A stretch of 64,000 nt of DNA from Homalodisca vitripennis. Taxonomy: Eukaryota; Arthropoda; Insecta; Hemiptera; Cicadellidae. The stretch is from assembly GCF_021130785.1 (NCBI RefSeq), contig NC_060211.1, forward strand, positions 26,087,001 through 26,151,000, given 5' to 3'. The notes beneath the pieces were generated by a model. The model did not search any database. It was not told where the DNA came from and worked only from the letters and a program-made list of their open reading frames with translations. Made by a program: the position numbers and the translations under genes. This document shows positions 23,971 to 35,975 of the stretch, piece after piece (the stretch's first letter is position 1; every line of letters begins with the position of its first letter).

Positions 23971-24832
23971 AAAAATTAACATTAAGTTTAAATTTTGGAT
24001 ATACAAAACAAAGATACAGTAAGTCGTAAAAGGATAGATTTAATAACTTACGTTCCATAAAAGTTTCCCTTATTTAAAAAAGGATTTAAAGTTTGTAGGA
24101 TTGTACTTTAGACATCTTGTATGTAAATATATTTATATTGCGTTAGGGATTATGCGTTTCTTTTTATGTGTATTTTAGAATGGGGTTAGTTTTGAGGGCT
24201 GGATGAAATGATAGAAAAATATATAAAAATAATTAAACATTTATGAAAAACGTTTTCTTAATAATGATTGTGATATGAAGATAACCATGAAATATAAATA
24301 ACGTGGTCTTAACAACCACCCCTTTTGTGTTATGATGGCAGAAATTCCTTAGCTTATAATGTGTTAACGATCCTTTTGTTTTACTCCGAGCACCTTCGGA
24401 GTCCGGTAACGTTGAAACTTTTCTACCTCCACGTTACGACCACAACTGTGCGGTTTCAGGAGTAGAAGAGAGATAAAGGAACTTCACGAGCCGCTGTGTT
24501 ACGGCAAGTGTACTTTGAATGGACTTTTTCTAATATCTGACCGTGAAAACTGCATTAACAGTGAATCTGACAGTTTATTCAGAGTTTTATAGAGTCGATA
24601 GTTTGTTCACCAATTAATACGTGCATAACATATGTAGCCTAGTGTGATATGTTTAGTTTATGATTTACATGGACACTGTAATATTAAATCTTTATGATCC
24701 AATTAGTTTTGAAAACCAGTATAGTGATAAATGACCTTTAATTGTTCTATTGCATTTCCAACAATACATACGGAAACAAATTGGATAACAATGGAAGAAG
24801 AAAGAGAGGGATTGGCACCCACAATCGTGATC
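23971..24832. other. AT-rich non-coding DNA
   Basis: No gene recognised. CTCCGAGCACCTTCGGAG at about 24385-24402 is a short hairpin without other terminator or RNA features. Confidence 0.4.
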
Positions 24833-25085
24833 CCTTTTATTCACCCAGTTCCCAAAACCGTAGGTTGGATGTTAATTCACCATATTCCATACACCGGAGA
24901 ATGGGTTTTAATCCACCCACTTTCCATACATCAAAGGATGAGTTTTAATTCACCTAGTTCCCGGATACCAAATTCCGTGTGTTAATTCACCCAGTTTCCA
25001 TACATCAAAGGATGAGTTTTAATTCACCCAGTTTCCGTATATCAAATTCAGGTTAATAATTCACCCAGTTCCCGTATACCTAAGG
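24833..25085 (+). repeat. ~36-bp minisatellite, about seven units
   Basis: TTAATTCACCCAGTTTCC-like boxes recur at about 24841, 24874, 24911, 24949, 24983, 25020 and 25055. The text between them alternates between forms like ATACATCAAAGGATGAGTT and ATACCAAATTC. Frames of 68-84 codons across it are artefacts. A two-unit inverted copy with matching flank is at 21895-21975. Confidence 0.8.
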
Positions 25086-26277
25086 ATAGATTTGAGGACA
25101 AACAACCTACGTACTAAAGCTCCCATACTTTTTACGGTCATCTTGCCCCTCTTATAATTCGTATACTCCTAGTTTCGCAGAAGAACACAAGTCGTGATTC
25201 ATGTAAAGCGTTGAATGAAAATGTTTCTGTGTTGGATGGTCCATTGTTAAACCATTGTTTTAATCACTAAATGAAATGAAATATAAAGTATTTACTTGTT
25301 CTAAAAGTAAGATCAAGTTACTTGGAACTGAGCTAAACTGTCTTAAAGATTTTAGTAGGCTACACAGATTTATGAAAACTTTTAATAATGAGTTTATGTT
25401 ACAACATCAGCAGTAGAGAAGAAATAAACTAAAATTTTGTATTTATTTTAGAGATGAGTCGTCTAAAATGTTACTGGACAATTAGGATGTTAGATTAAAT
25501 ATTTTATATGTCAGCCAGTAATACAGTACAAATAGATCAGAGCTGCACAAATAGAATTTCAGTTAAGAAATTCCAGTATCCTTGCAATTATAAATTTAAT
25601 ATTTGAGTGTTTGGAAAAGAATGATGAAAATCTCATCGTTGTAATAAACCTGTTTGAAAATTTAATTTGTTATCTTAACTTGACCGATAATATGATCGAT
25701 GATCGACGTCCTTCATCAACTGGGTTCCGCTGGTGGATAGCCGGCTGCTCGGCAAAGTTATATTGAAGTTAGTGTACCGTTTGGACAGAGACTGTTTCTA
25801 TAACTCCGTAAACAGAATAGTACTCTAACTGTGTCTCTTGTAGTCTGCGGCAGTAACTCCAGAATCTACATAAATGAATGTCTAACGAAGATTAAGAGAC
25901 CTTCTGAAGAAGACAAGGCAAGCTAGAATGATCTGAGATTTGTTGTACAGTGTGAACCTTTAAGTCAGTTGTGCGTGCGTGAGCGCGCGTTCGTGTGTGA
26001 AGGAATATAATATCAGTCGTATTAAATTTGTTCAGTATAAAAACTCAAAGTTAAGTGAATTAATTAGTATTAAATACTAAATATTTTACGACATTATTAC
26101 AAAACATTTAGCTGTATGCATTTTCAGACAATTTTAAGTAAAACGTTCATATTGAGGACCCGTTTTTGTACTATTATTCTAATTAAGAATGTTAAATATA
26201 TAGACTTCCTCACGTAACAAATCTTGATATTTATTTGTTCAATTTTTACGTTTACGATGTTTACTCATTTGTAAAAG
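25086..26277. other. AT-rich non-coding DNA
   Basis: Nothing recognised. A short GC-alternating patch (TGCGTGCGTGAGCGCGCG) lies near 25971-25990. Confidence 0.4.
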
Positions 26278-26285
26278 CTCATTTT
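26278..26285 (+). repeat. 8-bp target site duplication, left
   Basis: CTCATTTT immediately precedes the element at 26286 and is repeated exactly at 26843-26850. Confidence 0.85.
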
Positions 26286-26842
26286 GGGTAGGGTACGATA
26301 AGCGGACCCGGTTTTTTATATCGAAGAATATAGTAATCGATACCTAATATTCGCATATAAAATCCTAGACTATTAATCGATATAAAAGTACCTATAGTCC
26401 TCAATAACAATCATATGTTTTAAATTAAAATATGAATGTAATATTTACAGTGATCAAACAAATTGTTATAACCAAAATTAGGAAAACTGAAGACGACCAT
26501 ATTTACTCCTGTCACAGTTACAGTTGTTTCTTTCCCAAAAATTTCACATAATGGGTTTTTCGGTACGAATCCAACATGTTGAAGCCACGAAAAAGCAATG
26601 TCGTGTAGTTTTCTAAAATTGACTGCCATTTTCAATAATCAGAATTACTTATGTAAAATTGAAATATTATCCTACGTGTATTATTTTAGAGTGTTTACAG
26701 CTGTTGATATAGATTATTTAAGTTAATAGTTCAAAATAGTTCAAATGAATCAGTATCAATTGATTATAACGATGGTTACGATTAAGTAATATCGTTTGCC
26801 AATTTCGATATAAAAACCGGGTCCGCTTATCGTACCCTACCC
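26286..26842 (-). mobile_element. Non-autonomous DNA transposon, Merlin-like
   Basis: Terminal inverted repeats of about 39 bp start GGGTAGGGTACGATAAGCGG and differ by one base of a T run. Exact 8-bp duplications (CTCATTTT) flank the 557-bp element. An 8-bp duplication fits Merlin, hAT and P superfamilies; the ends lack the CAGGG start of hAT. The interior holds a minus-strand frame (26420-26635) resembling the start of a Merlin/IS1016 transposase. Together these favour a Merlin-type deletion derivative. This assignment is inferred. Confidence 0.7.
26420..26635 (-). pseudogene. Possible Merlin/IS1016-type transposase N-terminal remnant
   Basis: A 71-codon frame starts MKMAVNFRKLHDIAF and continues SWLQHVGFVPKNPLCEIFGK. 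The pattern helix, W/F-L-Q-x-x-G-x-x-P, C-x-x-C/F-G-K resembles the N-terminal segment before the zinc ribbon of Merlin transposases, where the second Cys of the C-x-x-C pair appears to be Phe here. The downstream part is not recognisable and the catalytic domain is missing. The ATG at 26635 is only the first available start. Chance resemblance cannot be excluded. Confidence 0.35.
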
Positions 26843-26850
26843 CTCATTTT
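26843..26850 (+). repeat. 8-bp target site duplication, right
   Basis: CTCATTTT, identical to 26278-26285. Confidence 0.85.
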
Positions 26851-27091
26851 TGCTATCATACAAGTGTAATATATATTGTTCGTGTAAAGATGGTTTCAAG
26901 ATAAACATAACGTAATGAATTCCATTGCAATTTTGTAGGAGAATCTTTACTCTGTTTCGGAATGGGCTACAAAAAATAATCTCTAGTGCATTACTAACGT
27001 AATCGGTTAGTATGTTTCTAAATGAAAATATCCAATCATGCGAGTTATTATTTATTTACGTTTTTATACAAACCTAACGATGAGATAAAGA

Positions 27092-27094
<3 letters not shown>

Positions 27095-27139
<45 letters not shown>
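27095..27139. repeat. (TA)n microsatellite
   Basis: A TA tract of about 45 bp. Confidence 0.95.
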
Positions 27140-27142
<3 letters not shown>

Positions 27143-27862
27143 CATCACACTGTCGTTTTCCAACGAACAATTCAAAACCAGCGACCAAATCATTCAGAAA
27201 CTTGGGTATTTATTTTAAGGAAATCTAAAAAATTTGGTCAAGTTAGCTTTATAATAGTGTGTTTTTGTATGGAATTAAAGTTTTCTTTACTTTTCTCAAG
27301 CGATTGAGAAAATCCAATAATATATTATAAATAACATATTACGTGAGTGGAGAATCTTCTACATGAGTTTTAAATAGAGAGCATACATAAAATAAGATAA
27401 TTATTTTAGTTAATTATGAACATACCATTTTTCACTATCATGATTCTTTCTCCGAGTCACGAATACAGTGTAAAATACATACAGTTCTTCACTATTAGTT
27501 TTACAAATAAAATATAAAGCTCCAAATCAAGGAATCTGTTTTCAATATGATTATGTCGAACTCCCCGAGTTCCAGATATCCTATCAAATCCATGATGTGT
27601 GCAAAGAATAAATTCAATATCAGGCTGAGTTTACATTTTACCAAAAAGTTACCAAGACTAAGTAATACATACTCAACTTACACGTACTACTTAAACGCTT
27701 TATTAAAAGTTGGAAGCTAGACTATGAAACGTATTCTTTGATTATTTCAGTTTATGTTTCCAATAATTTATTATTCACGTTATACAGTTAATCAAATACA
27801 ATTTTAATTTTTTAATTTTCGTGTTACAATAAACTAAAATATGTCATAACATGAATTTAATA

Positions 27863-27868
<6 letters not shown>
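27140..27868. other. AT-rich non-coding DNA between two TA tracts
   Basis: Nothing recognised. Confidence 0.4.

Positions 27869-27937
<69 letters not shown>
27869..27937. repeat. (TA)n microsatellite
   Basis: A TA tract of about 69 bp, the longest in the window. Confidence 0.95.
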
Positions 27938-27942
<5 letters not shown>

Positions 27943-28599
27943 CACTTGTTATTATATCCACGGTAGTTCATGTTTTAGCTTAGAAGTATCATTGTATATC
28001 TAGAAACACTCATTAGAGTTTTATTTGTTCTCTTAAGACACGAATCTGAGACCATCAGGTTTTTCTTATCCCATGATTAATTGTTTGCTACCTAGAGTCA
28101 CCTTTTTCGTCCTTAGCATTTATCCGCGTATTTTCCCACCATATTCCAGCATTTATGTCCTCAGAGCATATTTCCAAGAAAAGTCTGCGATTGAAGATCT
28201 TCTTTCTGCAGCTGCACCTAAAGAAGGCATGTTCCGCGTAATCGCGAGGTGAATCTCCAAAAACACAAGCGGGTACTCTCGTTTTCCCATCCTGTGAAGC
28301 TACGAACCAAAATAACTATATCTCGACGGAACGACTACTATTAATAACATTATTTTGTAAAATGATAATTGTATGTGAGGTGTTTCATTTTAAACATAAA
28401 AACAAAAATTAATCCTCTTTTATAGTAAATAAAAAAAGTTTAATTATTACAGACTTGAAACTTAAACATAAACTTTAGTTAAAATGATTTAATTTTAACA
28501 TCAAAACGTAAAAATAAACATTATCATGTGTACTATTAAATATAGTACATGTTACAAAAAAATAACAGATTTACAGATTGATTTGATACGCTATTCTTG
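27938..28599. other. AT-rich non-coding DNA
   Basis: Nothing recognised. A GC-richer patch lies at 28130-28320 with no supported frame. Confidence 0.4.
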
Positions 28600-28700
28600 A
28601 GTTTTAACAACCAGGGCAGCAGCCTATCCCCGATGTTGTATTGTATACAAAAGCGTGAGCAGCCACTTGAAAGTTCAGGGAGGGTGACGCTTGGAGAGCT
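28600..28700 (+). repeat. Interspersed repeat pair, copy 1
   Basis: CAAAAGCGTGAGCAGCCACTTGA and the following GGGAGGG...GCTTGGAGAG box (split here for length: CAAAAGCGTGAGCA then GCCACTTGA) match CAAAGAAAGCGTGAACA and GCCACTTGA at 31545-31575. The similarity fades on both sides. Open frames on both strands (61-63 codons) are not conserved between copies. Confidence 0.45.
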
Positions 28701-28982
28701 GTGTGTTGCAGTGAATAACTCCTTTCTACATCCGCATCCTGTGTCAGACGTGAAAACATCAATGTGCCCGGTGACGTGTTAAAAGCAGAGTTCAATTTTC
28801 CTCTTTGCAGGAGGATATTTTAATCTGTGGTGTGACAAATTGAATTCATCAAATTAAAAAATTTCAATGGTGCAGATACATTTTAAACTTTGTTTAAAGT
28901 TAATATTTAACAACGAACACACTGTGACAGGATTGTTACGTACATTTGCTATCGTTCTGTGATACACAATGAAGTAACTACG

Positions 28983-29014
28983 TTTCGAAATCCTCAAAAT
29001 GACCTCTTCCTCAG
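28983..29014 (-). other. Hammerhead-like motif (CTGAGGA...CGAAA)
   Basis: On the minus strand this reads CCTGAGGAAGAGG, a ~13-nt spacer, then ATTTCGAAACGTAGTTAC. It resembles the two core boxes of a hammerhead ribozyme as found in arthropod Penelope-like elements. Stem II pairing is weak and no complete fold is seen, so it is probably a retroelement scar rather than an active ribozyme. Confidence 0.4.
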
Positions 29015-29182
29015 GTGGAAAAACTAACCTAACAACATTACGACAATCTAGATTAAACATACAAATCATACAAAATCGTTGTGACACGCACATCAGAAAT
29101 CACAAAAAACATGCTGTGTGTCAACTCCATGCTTACTGTCTAAGACATGCAATTAGTAAAAAATTACATTATTATTGATTGA

Positions 29183-30245
29183 ACTACAAATGCAGGTCGC
29201 AATAGTCCTATACGTAATATGTAACCATTTACAACTGACCACAATAGCCCTGCACGCAATAGGCAACCACTTACAACTGACCAAAATACCCCTGCACGCA
29301 ATAGGCAACCATTTACAACTGACCACAATAGCCCTGCACGCAATAGGCAACCACTTACAACTGACCACAATACCTCTGCACGCAATAGGCAACCACTTAC
29401 AACTGACCAAAATACCTCTACACGCAATAGGCAACCACTTACAACTGACCACAATAGCCCTGCACGCAATAGGCAACCACTGACAACTGACCAAAATACC
29501 TCTGCACGCAATAGGCAACCACTGACAACTGACTGACCATAGCCCTGCACGCAATAGGCAACCATTTACAACTGACCACAATAGCCCTGCACGCAATAGG
29601 CAACCACTGACAACTGACCAAAATACCCCTGCACGCAATAGGCAACCATTTACAACTGACCACAATAACCCTGCACGCAATAGGCAACCACTTACAACTG
29701 ACCACAATACCTCTGCACGCAATAGGCAACCACTTACAACTGACCACAATACCTCTGCACGCAATAGGCAACCACTGACAACTGACCAAAATACCTCTAC
29801 ACGCAATAGGCAACCACTTACAACTGACCACAATACCTCTGCACGCAATAGGCAACCACTTACAACTGACCACAATACCTCTGCACGCAATAGACAACCA
29901 CTGACAACTGACCAAAATACCTCTACACGCAATAGGCAACCACTTACAACTGACCACAATACCTCTGCACGCAATAGGCAACCACTTACAACTGACCACA
30001 ATACCTCTGCACGCAATAGGCAACCACTGACAACTGACCAAAATACCTCTACACGCAATAGGCAACCACTTACAACTGACCACAATACCTCTGCACGCAA
30101 TAAACAACCACTGACAACTGACCAAAATACCTCTACACGCAATAGGCAACCACTGAAAACTGACCACAATAGCCCTGCACGTAATAGGCAAATGACTAAA
30201 TAGCCCTGCACGCAATAAACAACCTCTGATAACAGAACAGTGACC
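29183..30245. repeat. 42-bp minisatellite, ~23 units, with A-A-B higher-order repeats
   Basis: The unit is 42 bp: CAATAGGCAACCACTTACAA then CTGACCACAATACCTCTGCACG (in two parts, 20 + 22; the second begins CTGACCACAA). Variants differ at fixed positions: CTTAC/CTGAC/TTTAC, CACAATA/AAAATA, CCTCT/GCCCT, GCACG/TACACG. From about 29685 to 30145 the variants run in order A-A-B three times and then A-B, which is a 126-bp higher-order repeat. Because 42 is a multiple of three and the unit lacks stops in several frames, long frames arise (380 codons at 29153-30295 minus, also 277 and 133 minus, 102 plus). The 14-residue repeat they encode has no matching family that I know. Confidence 0.95.
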
Positions 30246-31489
30246 AATAGGAAATGGCGGTCGTTGAGGCAAAATATATAGAAATAAATAGACACTGATA
30301 CTCTAAGCTATACCTTTTTAAAGTTAATTAACTGTTCAAAAAGCACTTATAAATGCTCAAAGTTCAGAGGCAGGATGAATTTGGCACTCCTCTCAGCTAG
30401 ATAAAGTTTTTACTGATACAGATTCATGAATTATCTCTTCTGTATATCACTAGTATAATCACTAATCACGTGATTCAAATAAAAATACAAGTAAATGCAG
30501 GTAATTTTGGGGTATCCTTTCATAGTAATAGAGTTACACCTCCTGATTAATTACATATGTTATTCAAAGTAACAATTGGTGAAACATATCAAATGTCGTA
30601 CGTAACAAAGACATCGAAACCATAAAAGATTTACAGGCAAGAACAAGTTAACAATTGGATTAATTCATATTTTGCTTTTTTGTATTTAAGATGTAATGCT
30701 GCCCTAAGAATTCCAATGGATTAATTGGTTTCAATAATTGTTACCATATACATATTTAGTAAAACGTGTAGTCGTGTAGCAGTCTGGACCTTCAAATTCC
30801 AGCCAATATATGTGTGAACATTGAACACAAAGAAAACCTTAGAGCAGTATTTATAAAACTTAACAATTAGGCGTATGATAAATATTTCTTACAAATTGGC
30901 ACATAACAATAAATTTATACACTATTCTTAGAAAACCGACTTATTCTACAGAAATGCAGTATATGAATAAACTTTGGAAAGAAAAAATTATGAAATTGAT
31001 ACAGATAGCAGCAATCAAGCAAAATGTTTATAATATAAGATCGAAAGTTTTATAACAGCCGTTATGAGAATAGACGAAGATAAGAAAATGTTTTGTTAGC
31101 TTTCGTTGCTTATTGCAAAAGTTGTTAAACAACCGTGAGTTTTATTTACAACACTATTAATGTGTACTTGGCTCTTGAATACCCACTGAGTTACAGGACT
31201 CCATCAACTTTTTAGTGTTGTAGTTAAAACAGCTGCAAACGGTTTAACTACATTTTTCTCGCTAAACTTAAGTTAACTAAAGTTTGATAAACTAATTATG
31301 AGAGAAATAGCTGTATTCTCATTCTGTATTATTACAAACTACTCTCTATTCCGAACTGTATATGACATGTGAATTTGTTTGTGCCTTTGAGGTTACTTTT
31401 TATGTTAAAAAACGAAGGATCATCGGAGCATCGCATTATCTTATTAACCTGCTTTTTCCAACACGACACAACACTGGGAGACATTTGAT
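30246..31489. other. AT-rich non-coding DNA
   Basis: Nothing recognised. Confidence 0.45.
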
Positions 31490-31625
31490 CTGATTTGTAA
31501 AACCAACAGAGAACGCAACCCCAGTGTCACACGATGCTCCAGGGCACAAAGAAAGCGTGAACAAGCCACTTGAGGCTGTGGTGATGGGGGAACTCAAGGG
31601 TTGCGTAGAGTCGACATACCTATCT
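31490..31625 (+). repeat. Interspersed repeat pair, copy 2
   Basis: GC-rich for this window. It shares AAGCGTGA.CA.GCCACTTGA and a GGGGGAACTC...GGTTGCGTAGAG box with 28600-28700. It lies inside a 94-codon minus-strand frame (31436-31720), which is not recognisable as a protein and is likely fortuitous. Confidence 0.45.
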
Positions 31626-32079
31626 CTGCGATCTCTCAAAATGTACATTTTTAACTTCATGCAAGTGTCTTTTTTAATATACTTAAATGACAAATAGTTC
31701 GATTGGCGACACCTGCTCAAATTAACTTAACGTACGTTTTGTTCACATGCCAGCAATATTAATGTAACGTTTACCTGAATGGTATTTTGTTTGAAGAAGT
31801 CTTTGCATTATTATTATTTCATCTCAATATAGAATTTAAAATGAATGTTATTTCTTTGCCTTGGCGTTATTTCTATCGGAGATTATAAACTATTATGGCC
31901 AATTCTTCTCTTTTCATCACTGTTTTAAATTGTTTTTGGAGACTCCAGCTAAGACTTTCTCTTGAGTTGTTCATTAAAGACTCTCTTCTTCTTCCTGTAC
32001 TTCTCTTATTTCTGTCTTAAATATTGAACTCTAAGTCTATCTATTCTCACGATTGGCAAAATTATTGAACTTTATTGAT
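31626..32079. other. AT-rich non-coding DNA
   Basis: Nothing recognised. Confidence 0.4.
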
Positions 32080-32215
32080 GTTCACTAACGCTCAGCCGAA
32101 TCCCACGGAGTGACATACACCATAGTCGAACTTAATGTTGCCTACGTAGAAATGGAATCACATGCAAACAATTTTCAAATCTGTAAGTCAGATTGTTCTC
32201 GAAAGATAGTTTAGA
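32080..32215 (-). repeat. Interspersed repeat, GAGCGTTAGTGAA family
   Basis: The plus strand has TTCACTAACGCTCAGCCGAA, CCACGGAGTGACATACACCA and TTGCCTACGTAGAAATGGAA. This is the exact reverse order of the boxes in 44938-45145. Sequence identity is high near the ACGCTCAGCC end and falls off to the right. Confidence 0.65.
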
Positions 32216-35129
32216 CTACCAGAAATACTAAACTAATAGAACTTCTTCAAGTGCATAACTTAAAACACAAATTATATTTAAATACTGAAATAAAAACACT
32301 TACTATTGGTAAATAACTTTTATGGTTTTTGGAATTTTGAGATCTGCTGATGGTATTTAAATCGAAGAATTATGTAGAGTACTTGATAAGCTTTAAGGAC
32401 TAATACAATTAAAACCAAGCAAATTTAATTCATACGAACTCTGTACTGACTACTTCAACCAATTTCTGCGGTACAATAATTTATGATAATGGCTACATAC
32501 ACTCAACTATGTAGGTAACCGTTTTTAATAATACCATATGCCTCAATATAGGGTATCTTAATATAAGATCATTTTATATTATTATGAATTTACCAAAATA
32601 TTGAAATGCATTCCTAAGACTCACTTCGCTCAGGAATACATGGAGGCCGGGATGCTCATGGAATTAAGTTGCTGTGATAAATTTTTGGCTGAGAAAACAT
32701 TATATTATTTTGAATTCATTTTCATTAAATAATTTTGTAACCATGCCCCAATAAAGTGTAAGATAAACAAATAGAATATTTACAGAGTGTAAACTTCAGG
32801 ACGTGACATGTTGTTTCATCGAATTAGGACTAAATAAAATGCAGTATAATTCAAGCTAATGATCCGTTTAAACGCATAAATTCTCTTTATCTAATAACTA
32901 TCGCTTTACCCAGTTAACCTCCAGCCACATACTTTAAAGTTTTATCTTTGACGGATTTTATTTAGCTCAATTATAAGATGTCCCAAAGTTCAACCTCAAA
33001 TTCCTACAGTTCCACATGGAATAGTTTTCACTATTTTTTTTATATTTGTCTTGTCTTCAGAAATAGTTTTTAAATACTATAATTTTTTAACTTTTTAAAT
33101 TCAAAACATTTTTCAATCGAAAACCAGTTGTTCTAGTGATACAATTCGTGTCACCTTTCAAAGATTTATTTGCCTGTCTCTTTACTGGTAGGGTTGTAAT
33201 TTAAAAAAGAACAGAGTTTTATATGAGATATATTGTACCAGTTTCATTACTGTATATTATTCTCTGATATGCCCACATTAAAATGTGAAAATCATATGTT
33301 TTTGGTTATTATATATTTTTATATGACTATGAACAAAACTGCCAAAATTGCTGTATCAGTCTGGGAAATGAACCGTATCAGGCTGTCATTTTAGGCGCGT
33401 GTTGGAGTCAAAGATATCGGTCTGTGTTAGTATTTTATAAAACGTCTATTTTACTCTTCACCACTCTTTTCTTCTCAAATAAGCCTAAAAGAATATGCCT
33501 TCCAGTACGAACTTCTTCGAAAAGCCTTGAGTTTGCGGTGATAACCTAAAACAAGTATTGCTTGTCAAGAGAGATTGTATCGCCGAAAACTTCTCGCTGC
33601 ATAGAACTATCAGGCCTAGGAACAACTGTTTCACTCATTAATATTTATAATCTCAAAGTCCTTTTGTTCAGTTACTGCCATTTGAAAAAACGTTTTATTC
33701 CCGCATTTTATATCGTATCGCTACGCAAGACTAGAATTTTTCTAGAGCTCTACAAAAACAAATAATAAAAATGTCTTATATCAATGGGTTTAATTTCGAA
33801 TGCATTATTAAATAAACTTGTAATTAAACCTAACCACATGTTTACGTAGTATTAATAGACTTTAATATGAATGGCATTTTCTCGTACTGATACTGAACAA
33901 CCTCGGATTACTATTCAGTAAAAAAAGCTCCATCATGAGAGGTTTGACATATTTGGCTCCAAAGAAGAACTTACAAATATTCTATTTCCTGTAAATTATA
34001 TAGATAGTTGTATAATATATTAAATGACTAAAAGAGTTTCTACCTAAAGTTCAATTATTAAAAGTTAAATAGTCTTAAGATCAAAAAAGTTAACTACAAT
34101 TTTATGAGTACTACAAGTGTTAGTACAAATAATCTCTAATGTTTAAGTATAAAAAAATTAAGTAGTATTATAAAAAAAGATATTTCACTAAAGCATAAGA
34201 TTAATGAAATGAATGAAAATGAAATGAAAAAGTGCCTTATTGTAAAAAAAACAAGAAATAGTATTACTTTTGTACAGGTATTTCAATACTGTTCTACATG
34301 TCCTGTTTAAATTCAATCAGGTTAACAATTTCGTATAGCACAGTAAAAGCCTGGTATAACCGTCGGCTTTGGATGAATGTTACGATAGATAATAACATCC
34401 ATATTATCGATAATAACATCCAAATATGTTACGATAATAAGTAGTAACCATATTCGCCTTTAAGGAATCAGTAACCAAACACAGTTACTTAGGAGAAAAG
34501 AACGCAACAAACCGAAAAAATATATATACTACACAAGTACGTAAAATTCACAATAATTTCTAATCATGATAAATTTTAAGTAAAGTACAAATTTTACAAT
34601 AGTCATGAACCAAAAATAACATGATGCGAAGTTTCAGAATCATTCTTAAACAGCAAATACTTCTGAACCTACAAACGAGTGCAGTAAATAAGTTTCAATG
34701 TACGAATTACATATAGTTTTTATTATTATACACGACAAAAACTTTTTTAAACATACTTATATTACTTTGAGGTATATCAAAAGTATGATATATTTCAAAG
34801 AGTTTAACTTGAAAGAAATATGGTGTCAGGCATAAGTAATACCACTGTATTCCTCCATTATATTTCCTTATTTCTATTTTATTCAAAACGAATTATGTAC
34901 AAATAGGGGAAATTGAAGAAAACATGAATATTAATACTAACTAAAGTGAAATATTGATTTGAGGTGAGATTAATAAGTTAAATTTACGTTATATAGTTTG
35001 ATAGAAGATAGCAGAGACTTAATAAAAAGTAGATTTTGACCTATAAAGTTGGTTTTATAATTTTTCCAACATTGAAATATTTTACCACGAAATCTCTTTG
35101 TTACAAAAACTTGAGTTGAGCACTAGAAA
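32216..35129. other. 2.9 kb AT-rich non-coding DNA
   Basis: No gene. A local duplication of ATCGATAATAACATCCA-type text lies at 34380-34440 (three imperfect units). A 67-codon frame at 33562-33765 has no recognisable motif. Confidence 0.45.
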
Positions 35130-35275
35130 ACTGGTGACATAAAGAACGTGAGAGACCCCAGAGTCAGGGGTCTGAGAGGGTTTTGTCAATTGGGAGGGGA
35201 GTTTTGTCAAGAGCAGGTGTGTCAGCTGGCTCAGGGACGTCAACATGCGGTGGCTACCTTATTGAGGTATTTTCC
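35130..35275 (+). repeat. Unnamed interspersed repeat, copy 3 of 3
   Basis: The best-preserved copy: AACGTGAGAGACCCCAGAGT, TTTTGTCAATTGGGAGGGGA, GTTTTGTCAAGAGCAGGTGT and GTCAGCTGGCTCAGGGACGT. It matches 15985-16120 in the same orientation and 9415-9560 reversed. The paired TTTTGTCAA boxes ~25 bp apart recur in each copy. Confidence 0.65.
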
Positions 35276-35819
35276 CCACTAGTTGGTTATATCAGGGTTC
35301 TAGGCAATAAATCTTAATATGTTAGTAGAAATTGAAATAATTCAAAATACCTGATTACAATATTCCTCTTTTAGGGCGGAAAAACAAACTTGTAACTCCT
35401 TTTGCACCAAGAAAGAATTATGTTATTTATAGACACCTCTTGGATTTCAGAACATTTCTTGAAAAGTTGTGCTTTATAGACAAATTATTATAATATTTTC
35501 CGAGCATCAAAGATGGTCTCAAAGAGATCAGCTGTCATTATTATTGGAAACTCTTAGAGGTTTAGTTAGGCCATTCCATTTTACAGATTAAAGGTGTTAT
35601 AAAATAAAACAGATATCCAAACCCATTAGGGTCCACTAGACTCATACCATCTCTGAAAGATCCTGGAGATGGAAATATTTCTACTTATACAAGTTCATGG
35701 CCTCTATAAACTATCAGACCATTGAATACAGATTCTAGCTTCTACTGCTCTCACTCTGGGTTATATCGGTTCGAAACCAAACATTCACCTTTACAGCTTT
35801 TAGCCACTTCAAACTTGCA
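35276..35819. other. AT-rich non-coding DNA
   Basis: Nothing recognised. Confidence 0.4.
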
Positions 35820-35975
35820 AATCAACCTCGCAAAACAGACATAAATCATCCTCGCAAAATAGACACAAATAATTCCTCGCAAAATAGACAAAAACACCTT
35901 CACAAAATACACAACAGGTAATCCTCGCAAACAGACACAAATCGTCCTCGCAAAACAGACACAATCATCCTCGAA
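35820..35975 (+). repeat. ~25-bp minisatellite, about six units
   Basis: CCTCGCAAAACAGACACAAAT recurs with small changes (units near 35825, 35851, 35875, 35920, 35945, 35968), interrupted by a diverged unit CCTTCACAAAATACACAAC. Confidence 0.8.

Noticed and set aside
24385..24402. Hairpin as a transcription terminator
   Set aside because: It has no associated gene or U-tract, and such terminators are not expected in this context.
29183..30245. CRISPR-like array of ~42-bp repeats
   Set aside because: There are no unique spacers: units are contiguous and the whole context is eukaryotic. It is a minisatellite.
29153..30295. 380-codon minus-strand open frame with a 14-residue repeat as a possible repeat protein gene
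   Set aside because: The 42-bp repeat is open in several frames on both strands, the flanks have no coding signals, and the repeat explains the frame fully. Kept as an observation only.
28604..31720. Ser-rich minus-strand frames at 28.6 and 31.4 kb as related protein genes
   Set aside because: They lie over a shared dispersed repeat, but the reading frames are not conserved between the two copies.
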